This document shows, in pieces, positions 7,783 through 15,320 of a DNA stretch of 64,000 nucleotides. The notes beneath the pieces are model-generated. The model was given only the letters and a program-made list of their open reading frames with translations, did not search any database and was not told the origin of the DNA. Within the stretch, counting starts at the first letter, position 1. Each line of letters begins with the position of its first letter. A program made the position numbers and the translations under genes. The DNA is from Eubacteriales bacterium. Lineage in GTDB: Bacteria > Bacillota > Clostridia > Oscillospirales > Butyricicoccaceae. The stretch lies in contig JAUNGQ010000002.1 of assembly GCA_030524285.1 (NCBI GenBank), positions 62,001 through 126,000 of the forward strand, read 5' to 3'.

Positions 7783-8559
7783 ATGCGTACCTTACTTTGG
7801 GCTGAATATAAAAAACTCCATCGTTCAAGTATTGTCTGGATTACTATTTTTGCGACTGTTATGATAGCTGTCATTGTTTTTGCAGAGGGGCAGGCTATCC
7901 ATAATGGCCCAGATATGCAATATGGATTAAAAACTGTATATGAGGGGTCCAAATATATAGAAAATGCAGGCTGGTACATGGATGAAGCACAGCCATTAGC
8001 AACTATCTTCATTCTCCCTTCGGTGATAGCTCTATTGGGAAGTTATATGATTTGCCGTGAGGAAGAAGATGACACAATGAAATCCCTAAGCCTTATTCCC
8101 GTCAGCGATGCAAAGTTGACTGTTGCAAAAATGGTCATGACCTTTATATTCAGTATCCTCATTTATTTACTGCTCTTTGTCATAACTTTTTTGACGGAAA
8201 GCGTTTTGCACTTTTCCGAACTGTCGGTGGAGCTAATTTTAAGTTGTATGAAAGAATATCTGCTTGATGGTATTGGAGTGTTTCTTGCGATTTCTCCTGT
8301 TGTTGCTTTTGTGGCTCGCAAGAAGAAAGGCTATTGGATTGCTTTGGTATTCACAGAATTTTACTCTGTTGCTGGACTCTTTGCAGGAATGTCAAGTACC
8401 TTGTTAGTTCTGTATCCTATAAATGCTGTGTTTAACCTTTCTGGCTACCACATTACAACTGTGGAGAAACGGGCAGCGAGTATTATAGTTTTACTGTTGT
8501 GCGGTGGCCTTTCTGTTTTCTTATTGGAATGCTTAAAGCACAGCAGGAAATCGGAATAG
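7783..8559 (+). CDS. ABC-2 permease of lantibiotic-protection type (2)
   Basis: A 258-residue, six-helix permease that begins 9 bp after the first permease; GAGG at 7772-7775 supports ATG 7783. The N-terminal cytoplasmic stretch MRTLLWAEYKKLHRSS matches this family's pattern. It is the third component of the exporter. An acidic patch (REEEDD) follows the second helix. Confidence 0.85.
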   Translation: MRTLLWAEYKKLHRSSIVWITIFATVMIAVIVFAEGQAIHNGPDMQYGLKTVYEGSKYIENAGWYMDEAQPLATIFILPSVIALLGSYMICREEEDDTMKSLSLIPVSDAKLTVAKMVMTFIFSILIYLLLFVITFLTESVLHFSELSVELILSCMKEYLLDGIGVFLAISPVVAFVARKKKGYWIALVFTEFYSVAGLFAGMSSTLLVLYPINAVFNLSGYHITTVEKRAASIIVLLLCGGLSVFLLECLKHSRKSE

Positions 8560-8568
8560 GTATTTTAA

Positions 8569-8721
8569 GTGAAGAAGATAAAGAGACTATTGATTTTGAT
8601 TGCACTTTTGGTCGCCTTCGGTATGTTGCATTGCTATACTGAGAAAAAATTCAGTGATATGCCAACCAAGGGAATGACAGAACAGATAGAGGAATGGGTA
8701 GATCAGCTTAATGCGGATTAA
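8569..8721 (+). CDS. Small predicted lipoprotein or membrane peptide
   Basis: A 50-residue open frame with GTG start, 9 bp after the permease. The N-terminus MKKIKRLLILIALLVAF is a typical signal sequence, and MLHC at residues 19-22 could be a lipobox, leaving a 29-residue charged tail. No family recognised. Its place in the exporter operon suggests an accessory or immunity peptide. The ribosome site is weak (AATAGG), so expression is uncertain. Confidence 0.5.
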   Translation: MKKIKRLLILIALLVAFGMLHCYTEKKFSDMPTKGMTEQIEEWVDQLNAD

Positions 8722-8784
8722 CCACAAAAGAATGAACTGACATATTAGATGCAGTGTCGGTAATCTGGCAGAAAGGAAATATTT

Positions 8785-8973
8785 ATGGAAAAGAAATTAT
8801 ACAGAATTAGGAAAGGGAGAATAATCGCTGGTGTTTGTGGCGGTATCGCGAGATATTTTGATATAGACCCTAAACTTATCCGTCTGCTTTGTGTGGCGTT
8901 TATTGCTGCTTTTGGAAGTGGCTTGTTGGTCTACATCATTTTTGCTATTTTTGTTCCAAAAGAACCAAAGTAA
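8785..8973 (+). CDS. PspC-domain protein
   Basis: A 62-residue protein that is essentially one PspC domain: KKLYRIRKGRIIAGVCGGIARYFDIDPKLIRLL, then one membrane helix ending IFVPKEP. AGAAAGGA precedes the start. PspC proteins are linked to membrane-stress responses. Here it probably belongs to the cell-envelope response encoded by the preceding two-component/ABC module. Confidence 0.88.
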   Translation: MEKKLYRIRKGRIIAGVCGGIARYFDIDPKLIRLLCVAFIAAFGSGLLVYIIFAIFVPKEPK

Positions 8974-9022
8974 ATAAATTGTTTGGGCCTGCAATAGCAA
9001 TAAACCAATGAAAGGTGATAAC

Positions 9023-9037
9023 ATGGGAAAATATTAG
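9023..9037 (+). promoter_or_regulatory. MGKY mini-ORF leader of the decayed winged-helix copy
   Basis: ATG GGA AAA TAT TAG with GGTGATA upstream. Its TAG overlaps GTG 9037, identical in layout to 3619-3633. Confidence 0.55.
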
Positions 9038-9347
9038 TGTTGACTTTTTCTGAGTCTGAGGAACACATCATGGATAAGGTTATGGCCGTCTTATCAGATG
9101 AACAGGACATGGAGCAGGTATCCGCCCCAGATTCCCCCATACTGACTTTCCATGAGCTGAAGATCCTTCCCCGCCGGCGGCAGGTATCCTGACAGCCCGG
9201 CAGATCTATGAGGTCGTAAGCAGCGAGAGCGCAGTGGGATGTGACTATCACAGTATAGAGAGCAGCATCTATTCAATACGGAAGAAGCTGGGGCGCGATG
9301 TGATTCTCGTAGTTCGGGGATAAGGATATAAATTTAACTGGAAATAG
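9037..9347 (+). pseudogene. Decayed winged-helix gene, copy 2
   Basis: Very close at DNA level to the gene at 3633 from the mini-ORF to its terminator, but broken. A net 79-bp stretch is missing after CGGCGGCAGGT (about 9183), apparently lost between two CAGGT repeats that flank it in the intact gene. This shifts the frame. Near the 3' end the wing glycine-tyrosine codons read GGA TAA, a stop. The product would lack the core of the DNA-binding domain. Confidence 0.85.
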
Positions 9348-9350
9348 TAA

Positions 9351-9397
9351 AGGCTGATAGCGAAGTACAGGAAGAGTGCTGGCGCTATCAGCCTTTT
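9351..9397 (+). terminator. Intrinsic terminator
   Basis: AGGCTGATAGC (9351-9361) pairs perfectly with GCTATCAGCCT (9384-9394), then TTT. It is the counterpart of the terminator at 4028. Confidence 0.85.
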
Positions 9398-9399
9398 GC

Positions 9400-9443
9400 G
9401 TACTATACTTTTGGGAAGTGCCTACCCTAAAAGTGCATTCTTG
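9400..9443 (+). promoter_or_regulatory. Putative HxlR-type operator (copy 1)
   Basis: A 44-bp element starting GTACTAT and ending GTGCATTCTTG that closely matches 10953-10996 before the nitroreductase gene. Both hold a TACT...AGTA/G inverted arrangement. It lies upstream of the radical SAM gene and suggests common control by the HxlR regulator at 10575. Confidence 0.6.
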
Positions 9444-9500
9444 TTAAGTCAGTGGCGGGATGCTACTCTTAATTATGAATACACTGAAAGGATAACCACT

Positions 9501-10526
9501 ATGAAAGATATAGAAATCGGGCCTATTCGCCCACCCTCTGAAAGTAACAGCCTATTGATTCGGGTCACAAGGGGATGCCATTGGAATAAGTGTTATTTTT
9601 GTGGGCTTTACAAATCCATGCGCTTCTCCATGCGGCCCATTGATGAAACCATCGAAGATATCAGGCGGCAGGCCCAGCTCAACCGGGGGAAAAAGTTTAC
9701 TTCCTGCTTCTTGCAGGACGGCGATGCCCTGGTGCTGAAAACAGATTACCTGCTCCGTATTTTGGATGCAATAAATCAGAACTTTCCTGATATGCAGTAC
9801 ATCACTTCCTATGCCCGCGCCGACAGCATTACCCGGAAAAGCCCAGCAGAGCTAAAGGCGCTCCGGCAAGCGGGCCTTAACCATCTTTACAGCGGAATGG
9901 AAACCGGATCAGATCAGATATTAAAGCTGATAAACAAAGGATTCGATGCGGATACTGTGATCCGAAGCGGCTGTATGGCAAAAGACGCGGATATGATCTT
10001 GTCGGAGTTCATATTGCTGGGGATCGGCGGCAAGGAGCTGTCTGAAGAAAACGCCGTTCAGACAGCAAAGGTGCTGAACATTATCCAGCCTGATTTTATT
10101 CGGGTCCATGCTACGGGGATTAAGCCGGAGTCCAAGCTGGGCGAGTATGTCCGGGAAGGCACGTTTACGCTGCAGTCCGAGGAGGAGATTGTGACAGAAC
10201 AGAAACTGTTCCTGCAGCAGTTACATGAGATGGATAGCTACTATGTGAATGAACACATCATCAACCTGCTCTTAGAAGTCCGGGGAAATCTGCAGACGGA
10301 AAAGCAGGATATGCTTTCTACGATTGACCGGTTCCTGACGCTGCCGCCTGATGAAAGGCTTCTCTTTGCCGTTGGCAGGAGACTCAATATTTTCTTCTTC
10401 CTGGATGATCTGAAAAAGCCGGAACTGCATCAAAAAGCAGAAGTGAGTCTGAAGAAAATTCTGAATAAGAATCCCCATACTGACTTTGCCGCATTGTGCA
10501 ACTATGTCCGCCAGTCGCAAATATAG
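9501..10526 (+). CDS. Radical SAM protein (COG1032-like)
   Basis: A 341-residue radical SAM enzyme. The cluster motif is GCHWNKCYFCG near residues 27-37. The first spacing is four residues, not three, a variant seen in a subset of COG1032-type proteins. A GMETGSDQILKLINKG stretch matches the SAM-binding part of the barrel. GAAAGGAT precedes ATG 9501. It shares its upstream 44-bp element with the nitroreductase, so both may belong to one electrophile or redox stress regulon. Substrate unknown. Confidence 0.85.
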   Translation: MKDIEIGPIRPPSESNSLLIRVTRGCHWNKCYFCGLYKSMRFSMRPIDETIEDIRRQAQLNRGKKFTSCFLQDGDALVLKTDYLLRILDAINQNFPDMQYITSYARADSITRKSPAELKALRQAGLNHLYSGMETGSDQILKLINKGFDADTVIRSGCMAKDADMILSEFILLGIGGKELSEENAVQTAKVLNIIQPDFIRVHATGIKPESKLGEYVREGTFTLQSEEEIVTEQKLFLQQLHEMDSYYVNEHIINLLLEVRGNLQTEKQDMLSTIDRFLTLPPDERLLFAVGRRLNIFFFLDDLKKPELHQKAEVSLKKILNKNPHTDFAALCNYVRQSQI

Positions 10527-10537
10527 AAAACAAAAAG

Positions 10538-10570
10538 CCGAGCATAGCCGTTTTTATCAGCTATGCCCGG
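10538..10570. terminator. Bidirectional terminator
   Basis: CCGAGCATAGC (10538-10548) pairs with GCTATGCCCGG (10560-10570), between two convergent genes. A-rich on the left and T-rich on the right, so it can serve both strands. Confidence 0.8.
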
Positions 10571-10574
10571 TATT

Positions 10575-10928
10575 TTATTGCTTTTGGCAGCATGGCGGCT
10601 GCACATCCAGGCCGTCCAGATAACTGCTTCCCCACTGACACATCGCATCTAAAACGGGAACAATGCTCTGCCCAAATTGGGTCAGGGAATATATCGTTTT
10701 AGGAGGTTTTTCAGGGATTACTTCCCGGTGGATCATGCCGCAGCCTTCCAAGTCGTGAAGCTGCTGGGATAACATTTTAGGCGTCGCATTGGGAATCAGC
10801 CGCTGCAACTCCATATAGTGTAGAGGGCCGCCGATCAGATGCCAGAGGATTATTGGTTTATACTTGCCTCCGATTAAAGACAGGGTTGCCTCTACCGGGC
10901 AGTTGAACTGATTTTTTTCACATTTCAT
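10575..10928 (-). CDS. HxlR-family transcriptional regulator
   Basis: A 117-residue HxlR/YodB-type winged helix: NCPVEATLSLIGGKYKPIILWHL, then MLSQQLHDLEGCGMI, then a YSLTQFG wing. Cys10 in the conserved NCPV motif and a C-terminal Cys pair could act as redox or electrophile sensors, as known for YodB. Convergent to the radical SAM gene and divergent from the nitroreductase. The repeated element at 9400 and 10953 is the likely operator. Confidence 0.9.
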   Translation of the reverse strand: MKCEKNQFNCPVEATLSLIGGKYKPIILWHLIGGPLHYMELQRLIPNATPKMLSQQLHDLEGCGMIHREVIPEKPPKTIYSLTQFGQSIVPVLDAMCQWGSSYLDGLDVQPPCCQKQ

Positions 10929-10952
10929 GTAAACATCTCCTTTGCTGCAAGG

Positions 10953-11021
10953 GTACTATCTTTCTGGGAAGTATCTTCCGAAAAAGTGCATTCTTGCGGT
11001 TTGGTTTTCAAATGGTACAAT
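10953..11021 (+). promoter_or_regulatory. HxlR-type operator (copy 2) and promoter for nitroreductase
   Basis: The 44-bp element 10953-10996 (starts GTACTAT) overlaps a promoter with -35 TTGCGG (10994-10999) and -10 TACAAT (11016-11021). A second possible promoter is TTGACA at 11038 with TATCAT at 11060. Repression by the divergently encoded HxlR protein fits this layout. Confidence 0.6.
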
Positions 11022-11087
11022 TAAGTCAGTGGTTGATTTGACATGCTCCCATATAAATATATCATAACATAGAAAGGAACTCATATT

Positions 11088-11606
11088 ATGGATGTTATTA
11101 CGATTGCAAAAAAGCGTATGTCTGTACGCAGCTATACTGACAAGAAAGTGGAGACTGAGAAGCTGGAGAAGATTCTGGAGGCTGCTCATGTGGCCCCGAC
11201 CGCTGCCAACCTTCAGCCAGTTCACCTGATTGCCGTTCAGAGCGAGGAGGGCCTTGCGAAGATCGGTAAGGCAGCCAATATCTATGGTGCGCCTCTGGCC
11301 ATTATCGTCTGCGCCGATCACAATAAGGCATGGGTACGACCTTTTGATAAAAAGCAGACCGGCGACATCGACGCCTCCATCCTGACGGACCATATGATGC
11401 TGCAGGCCACAGAGTTGGGGCTTGGCTCCGTGTGGGTATGCTACTTCAAGCCTGATGTCCTGAGCAGGGAGTTTAACCTTCCGGCCAATCTGGAACCGGT
11501 CAATATCCTGGTAATCGGCTATTCTGATGAGGAGGCTGCTGATACCAACCGCTTCGATACACAGCGTAATCCGATGAGTCAGCTGGTTTCCTACGAACAC
11601 CTGTAA
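11088..11606 (+). CDS. Nitroreductase-family flavoprotein
   Basis: A 172-residue FMN-dependent NAD(P)H oxidoreductase of the nitroreductase family. The N-terminal RMSVRSYTDKKV phosphate-binding stretch, AAHVAPTAANLQP and the C-terminal VIGYSDEEA are all present. AGAAAGGAAC precedes the start. HxlR-controlled nitroreductases commonly detoxify quinones and nitro-compounds. That role is inferred here from family and neighbour. A terminator follows within 20 bp, so it is monocistronic. Confidence 0.92.
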   Translation: MDVITIAKKRMSVRSYTDKKVETEKLEKILEAAHVAPTAANLQPVHLIAVQSEEGLAKIGKAANIYGAPLAIIVCADHNKAWVRPFDKKQTGDIDASILTDHMMLQATELGLGSVWVCYFKPDVLSREFNLPANLEPVNILVIGYSDEEAADTNRFDTQRNPMSQLVSYEHL

Positions 11607-11620
11607 TGAAATATCCGGCG

Positions 11621-11653
11621 CAGCCCCTGGAATGAACCCGGGGGCTGTGTTTT
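11621..11653 (+). terminator. Intrinsic terminator
   Basis: CAGCCCC (11621-11627) pairs with GGGGCTG (11641-11647) and is followed by TGTTTTAT. Confidence 0.75.
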
Positions 11654-11969
11654 ATCTTTCTGAAATATGGGCGTAGGTATTTTTAAGAATCCATCGGATA
11701 TGCTCATCCTGGAGGGAATAGATCACATTCTTTCCCGCCTTATGCGAGTGGACCAATCTGGAGATCCGAAGCGCACGAAGCTGATGGGAGATTGCGGATT
11801 CTGTAATATCCATCTTCTTGGCCAGTTCACTGACGCAGTATTCTTTTTCCATCAGAAGCCACAGTATTCTCATCCTAGTGTAATCGCCCATTGCCTTATG
11901 AAGTTCTGCCAGCTGCTCCAGATCAGCAGGGCCGGGAACTGTTGAGGCAGTTTTTTCTGGTTGTTTCAT
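11652..11969 (-). CDS. ArsR-family regulator
   Basis: A 105-residue ArsR/SmtB regulator: LHKAMGDYTRMRILWLL, YCVSELAKKM, ESAISHQLRALRISRLV and a C-terminal helix with DEHIRWILKNTYAHI. The Asp/His spacing there resembles the alpha-5 zinc site of CzrA/SmtB (D-x-H...H-x2-H-like), suggesting Zn or Co sensing. Divergent from a second ArsR gene at 12053 and next to the metal ATPase module, for which it is a plausible repressor. Confidence 0.85.
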   Translation of the reverse strand: MKQPEKTASTVPGPADLEQLAELHKAMGDYTRMRILWLLMEKEYCVSELAKKMDITESAISHQLRALRISRLVHSHKAGKNVIYSLQDEHIRWILKNTYAHISER

Positions 11970-12052
11970 GTATTTTCTCCAATCTATCAGGGAAGCTGTT
12001 TGACAGACAAAAGGTAAATCGGTATCATAGTCACAGGAAGGAGATGATCTTT

Positions 12053-12418
12053 ATGCCGCATTATAATCTACCTCACAACCATGGACAAAATATAGAACGG
12101 GTTTTAGATAAAATGCCTTCTTTGGAGGGCTTTCAAAATATATCATTTATGTTCCAGCAACTCGGTGATCCGACCCGTCTGCGGATCTTATGGCTGCTTT
12201 GCCATTGCGAAGAATGCGTCTGCAACATAGCAGCAGCTGTTGATATGAGTGCGCCGGCTGTATCGCATCATCTGCAAATCTTGAAAAAGAGCGGAATTAT
12301 ATCCAGCCGGAGAGAGGGAAAGGAAGTTTATTATTCCCTGTCCGATACACCGCAGGCAAAACTACTGCATCGCTCCATAGATGCTTTATTTGAGATATCC
12401 TGTCCAACAGATCAATAA
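12053..12418 (+). CDS. ArsR-family regulator with Cys-rich metal site
   Basis: A 121-residue ArsR protein. The recognition-helix region LGDPTRLRILWLLCHCEECVCNIAAAV contains four Cys in seven residues, in the position of the ELCVCD motif of ArsR/CadC sensors. SAPAVSHHLQILKKSGII and a KEVYYSLSD wing follow. A His-rich N-terminus (PHYNLPHNHGQ) could add ligands. GGAAGGAG at 12036-12042 supports ATG 12053. Probably senses Cd, Pb, As or a similar soft metal. Convergent with the ATPase gene. Confidence 0.85.
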   Translation: MPHYNLPHNHGQNIERVLDKMPSLEGFQNISFMFQQLGDPTRLRILWLLCHCEECVCNIAAAVDMSAPAVSHHLQILKKSGIISSRREGKEVYYSLSDTPQAKLLHRSIDALFEISCPTDQ

Positions 12419-12420
12419 TG

Positions 12421-12458
12421 GAAATGCGCCGCTTTCTATGTGAAGTGCGGCGCATTTC
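12421..12458. terminator. Bidirectional terminator
   Basis: GAAATGCGCCGC (12421-12432) pairs with GCGGCGCATTTC (12447-12458), with T-rich sequence to the right. It lies between convergent genes. Confidence 0.8.
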
Positions 12459-12476
12459 TCTTTTGCTCTCAAATTC

Positions 12477-14342
12477 TTAGACCTGCGTTGCATCCAACTG
12501 CTTTACGCGCATGGCGCGGATCGCATTCAGGATGGCAATAACGGAAACGCCCACATCGGCAAATACGGCAGCCCACATATTCGCATATCCCAAAGCACCT
12601 AAGATCAGCACCAGGAACTTCACACCCAGGGCAAAGACGATGTTCTGATTTGCGATGCGGATCGTCTTGCGGGCAATCTTCATCACAGCGGGGATTTTGG
12701 ATGGCTCATCCGTCATAAGGACGATATCGGCGGCTTCAATGGCCGCATCGGAACCCAGGCCGCCCATAGCAATACCTACATCGGCGCGCGCCAGTACGGG
12801 AGCATCGTTGATACCGTCTCCAACGAAGATCAGCTTGCCTTTCTCACTTTTCTGTTCCAGCAGAGCTTCCACACGATCCACCTTGTCGGCCGGAAGCAGT
12901 TCCGTATAAGCCTGGTCCAGACCGAGACGGCCTGCCACTTTCCTGCCGACTGCATCTGCATCGCCAGTCAGCATAACAGTTTTGCGGATACCGGAAGCCT
13001 TCAGCTGTTTGATTGCCGCCGGAGCATCGGCCTTGATCTCGTCTTCGATGATAATACATCCGGCATAAACTCCATCACAGGCCAGATAGACGACTGTACC
13101 AGCGGAGGTGGAAGGCGTATATCTGATATGTTCTTTCTCCATCAGTTTCGCATTGCCGGCCAGAATCTTTTTGCCGTCAATGACAGCCCGCACACCATGC
13201 CCGGCGATTTCCTGCACATCAGAAACCCGGCTGTTGTCAATTTTCTCTCCGTAAGCCTGTTTGATAGAGAGAGAAATCGGATGGTTGGAGTAGTCTTCGG
13301 CATAGGCAGCCAGCTCCAGAAGCTGAGACTCATCCATGCCGACCGGATGGATCTCACTGACCGCAAAGGAACCTTTTGTCAGGGTTCCAGTCTTATCAAA
13401 GACCACTACTTCAGCATGTGCCAATGATTCCAGATAGTTGCTTCCCTTTACAAGGACTCCGATTCTGGAGGCACCGCCAATACCGCCAAAAAAGCTGAGC
13501 GGAATGGAGATGACCAGCGCACAGGGACAGGAGATAACCAGGAAGGTCAAGGCCCGGTAGATCCAGATGCTAAACGCCTGACCTGTTACCAGAGGAGGAA
13601 GGATTGCGAGTGCCAGCGCGGCAAAAACAACCACAGGGGTGTAGTATCGTGCGAACCGGGTAATAAAGCTTTCGATGCGGCCTTTCTTATCACTGGCATT
13701 CTCTACCAGATCCAGAATTTTTGCGACCGTGGATTCTCCAAACTCTTTTGTGGTCTGAACCGTCAGGGTTCCAGTCTGGTTGATGCAGCCGCTGATGATC
13801 TCCATACCGGGTTCAACATCGCGGGGCATGGATTCGCCTGTAAGAGCGGAAGTATCCAAAGTGGAAGTGCCTTTCAGAATCGTACCATCCAGCGGCACAC
13901 GCTCGCCGGGTTTTATGATGATGGTGTCTCCAATCTGTACGTCATCCGGATCAACCTGAACCAGCTTCCCATCCTTTTCGATGTTGGCATAGTCCGGGCG
14001 AATGTCCATCAGGCTTGTAATGGATTTTCTCGACTTGGAAACAGCATAGGACTGGAACCATTCGCCTATCTGATAAAACAGCATAACGGCAACACCTTCG
14101 GAATGTTCTCCCAAAATCAGTGCGCCGATGGTGGCAATCGTCATCAGGAAATTCTCGTCAAATACTTGACCATGCAGGATGTTGGTAATTGCTTTCCAGA
14201 CGATATCCCATCCGACAACCGCATAGCAGGCAAGAAATACTATCATCTCCGCCAATTCAGGAAGAGGAAGTAAGCTGCCTGCAAGGAACAGCACCGCTGC
14301 TACGATGATGCGTGCCAGCAGGTGCTTTTGTTTTCGTGTCAT
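12477..14342 (-). CDS. cadA: Zn/Cd/Pb-type P1B ATPase
   Basis: A 621-residue heavy-metal exporting ATPase. TGES phosphatase motif, CPC metal site (about residue 271), DKTGT phosphorylation site (about 316), SNHPIS (HP motif) and [16 protein letters not shown] are all present. The last helix has FADVGVSVIAILNA with the Asp typical of Zn/Cd/Pb pumps (P1B-2). It has no N-terminal metal-binding domain; that domain is a separate gene at 14446. The start at 14342 is chosen because AAAGGAG precedes it. Cadmium versus zinc preference cannot be told. Confidence 0.92.
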   Translation of the reverse strand: MTRKQKHLLARIIVAAVLFLAGSLLPLPELAEMIVFLACYAVVGWDIVWKAITNILHGQVFDENFLMTIATIGALILGEHSEGVAVMLFYQIGEWFQSYAVSKSRKSITSLMDIRPDYANIEKDGKLVQVDPDDVQIGDTIIIKPGERVPLDGTILKGTSTLDTSALTGESMPRDVEPGMEIISGCINQTGTLTVQTTKEFGESTVAKILDLVENASDKKGRIESFITRFARYYTPVVVFAALALAILPPLVTGQAFSIWIYRALTFLVISCPCALVISIPLSFFGGIGGASRIGVLVKGSNYLESLAHAEVVVFDKTGTLTKGSFAVSEIHPVGMDESQLLELAAYAEDYSNHPISLSIKQAYGEKIDNSRVSDVQEIAGHGVRAVIDGKKILAGNAKLMEKEHIRYTPSTSAGTVVYLACDGVYAGCIIIEDEIKADAPAAIKQLKASGIRKTVMLTGDADAVGRKVAGRLGLDQAYTELLPADKVDRVEALLEQKSEKGKLIFVGDGINDAPVLARADVGIAMGGLGSDAAIEAADIVLMTDEPSKIPAVMKIARKTIRIANQNIVFALGVKFLVLILGALGYANMWAAVFADVGVSVIAILNAIRAMRVKQLDATQV

Positions 14343-14402
14343 AGTGTATTCTCCTTTCATTGCAGCACAGAGCGCTACACACGCTCCTTCTGTATTATGA
14401 TG

Positions 14403-14435
14403 AAAAACACCGGCTACCTGGGTGGCAGCCGGTGT
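14403..14435 (-). terminator. Terminator/attenuator between metal-binding protein and ATPase
   Basis: ACACCGGCT (14407-14415) pairs with AGCCGGTGT (14427-14435). On the minus strand it is followed by T's (A's at 14403-14407). Partial termination would give more of the small protein than of the ATPase. Confidence 0.65.
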
Positions 14436-14445
14436 CCAGCTTTTT

Positions 14446-14664
14446 TTACGCCTTGACGGTTACATCCGGCTCGATCTGCTTAATCAGCGCCTTTGCTTCA
14501 GCCAGGACAGCATCGAATCTGTCATCCGGCGCCTCCAGCACCATCTTCTGGCCCAGGAAGTTGACGGATACGCTGGTCACACCGTCAATCTTCTTCACGG
14601 CGTTCTGGATTTTGTCAGCACAGTGGCCGCAGTCCAGGTCAATCAGTTTAATCGTCTTTTTCAT
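14446..14664 (-). CDS. Heavy-metal-associated (HMA) domain protein
   Basis: A 72-residue free HMA domain: KLIDLDCGHCADKIQNAVKKIDGV...VSVNFLGQKM. The metal site is DCGHC (CxxC) rather than the copper-type GMTCxxC, in keeping with Zn/Cd handling. It is promoter-proximal to the ATPase on the same strand and supplies the domain the ATPase lacks, probably as a soluble metal donor. A palindromic operator lies upstream at 14713. Confidence 0.9.
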   Translation of the reverse strand: MKKTIKLIDLDCGHCADKIQNAVKKIDGVTSVSVNFLGQKMVLEAPDDRFDAVLAEAKALIKQIEPDVTVKA

Positions 14665-14712
14665 GGAGATAGCCCCCTTTCATTTTGATATTTGGTTGGT
14701 TTGACATGGTAA

Positions 14713-14738
14713 AACGATTAAAAGATTGTTTAATCGTT
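14713..14738 (-). promoter_or_regulatory. ArsR/CadC-type palindromic operator
   Basis: AACGATTAAA (14713-14722), six bases, TTTAATCGTT (14729-14738): a perfect 10-bp inverted repeat about 50 bp upstream of the HMA gene. It resembles ArsR/SmtB-family operators. One of the two ArsR proteins at 11652 and 12053 is the likely ligand-responsive repressor. Confidence 0.8.
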
Positions 14739-14978
14739 CGTGGCCTCAGTATATTCACGAAAACCCTCAAAGTCAATGGATTTGGGGAGGGTTCTACTCT
14801 TTGGATTGGAAAACCTGCTGATTGGATTTGGCCCCCAAATCTTTCTTCTTTTCGGATAAAAAATGCTTCTTTGCGGAGTGGACTGGGGTTAAAGGTATCT
14901 GATATAATAATCTTTATCTTTGGTTCTGCAGTAATGAGAGAAATACATTGATGTAAGCATATCAAGAAGAAAGGCGGT
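14739..14978. other. Intergenic, no gene seen
   Basis: No convincing gene. Frames open here lack ribosome sites and have unlikely composition. It holds the upstream region of the HMA gene on the left and the ribosome site AGAAAGGCGG (14968-14977) of the small membrane protein on the right. Confidence 0.5.
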
Positions 14979-15008
14979 ATAAATTTTGAATACTATTTAA
15001 CAGGGGTA

Positions 15009-15317
15009 GTGACTCTTATAAGTGCAGCTTTGGGAGTGGGCTTCTCTATAGACTCAGTAAAAAGAGAAAGAGTAGAAAGCAGCTTCTATATGCTCGCTCG
15101 TAGTTTGGCGCTGTTGTTCATTGCCGCTATCCCCGTTTTTGTGAAAGCGGAGAAGCTATTATTGGTGATTACTGCGGCCATGTTGATCGTTCAGGTTGTA
15201 GATGGATTTGCCGGTATTTACATCAAAAATAGGATGAGAACTTTTGGACCATTTACAATGGTTGTTCTCCATATAGTTTGCCTGTGCATTTATCTTCAGG
15301 CGGGATTTGGACAATAG
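15009..15317 (+). CDS. Small four-helix membrane protein, unknown
   Basis: A 102-residue protein from GTG 15009 with four predicted membrane helices. The frame stays open upstream to an ATA codon at 14979 that directly follows AGAAAGGCGG. From there the N-terminus would read (M)NFEYYLTGVV, a more natural start of the first helix. Either ATA is used as a rare start, or the original ATG has mutated and GTG 15009 is used weakly. No family assigned. First of four small membrane-protein genes. Confidence 0.6.
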   Translation: MTLISAALGVGFSIDSVKRERVESSFYMLARSLALLFIAAIPVFVKAEKLLLVITAAMLIVQVVDGFAGIYIKNRMRTFGPFTMVVLHIVCLCIYLQAGFGQ

Positions 15318-15320
15318 CCT

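Noticed and set aside
14685..14951. Short plus-strand gene between the HMA gene and the small membrane proteins
   Set aside because: The frame overlaps the palindromic operator, has no ribosome site and begins inside the HMA promoter region.
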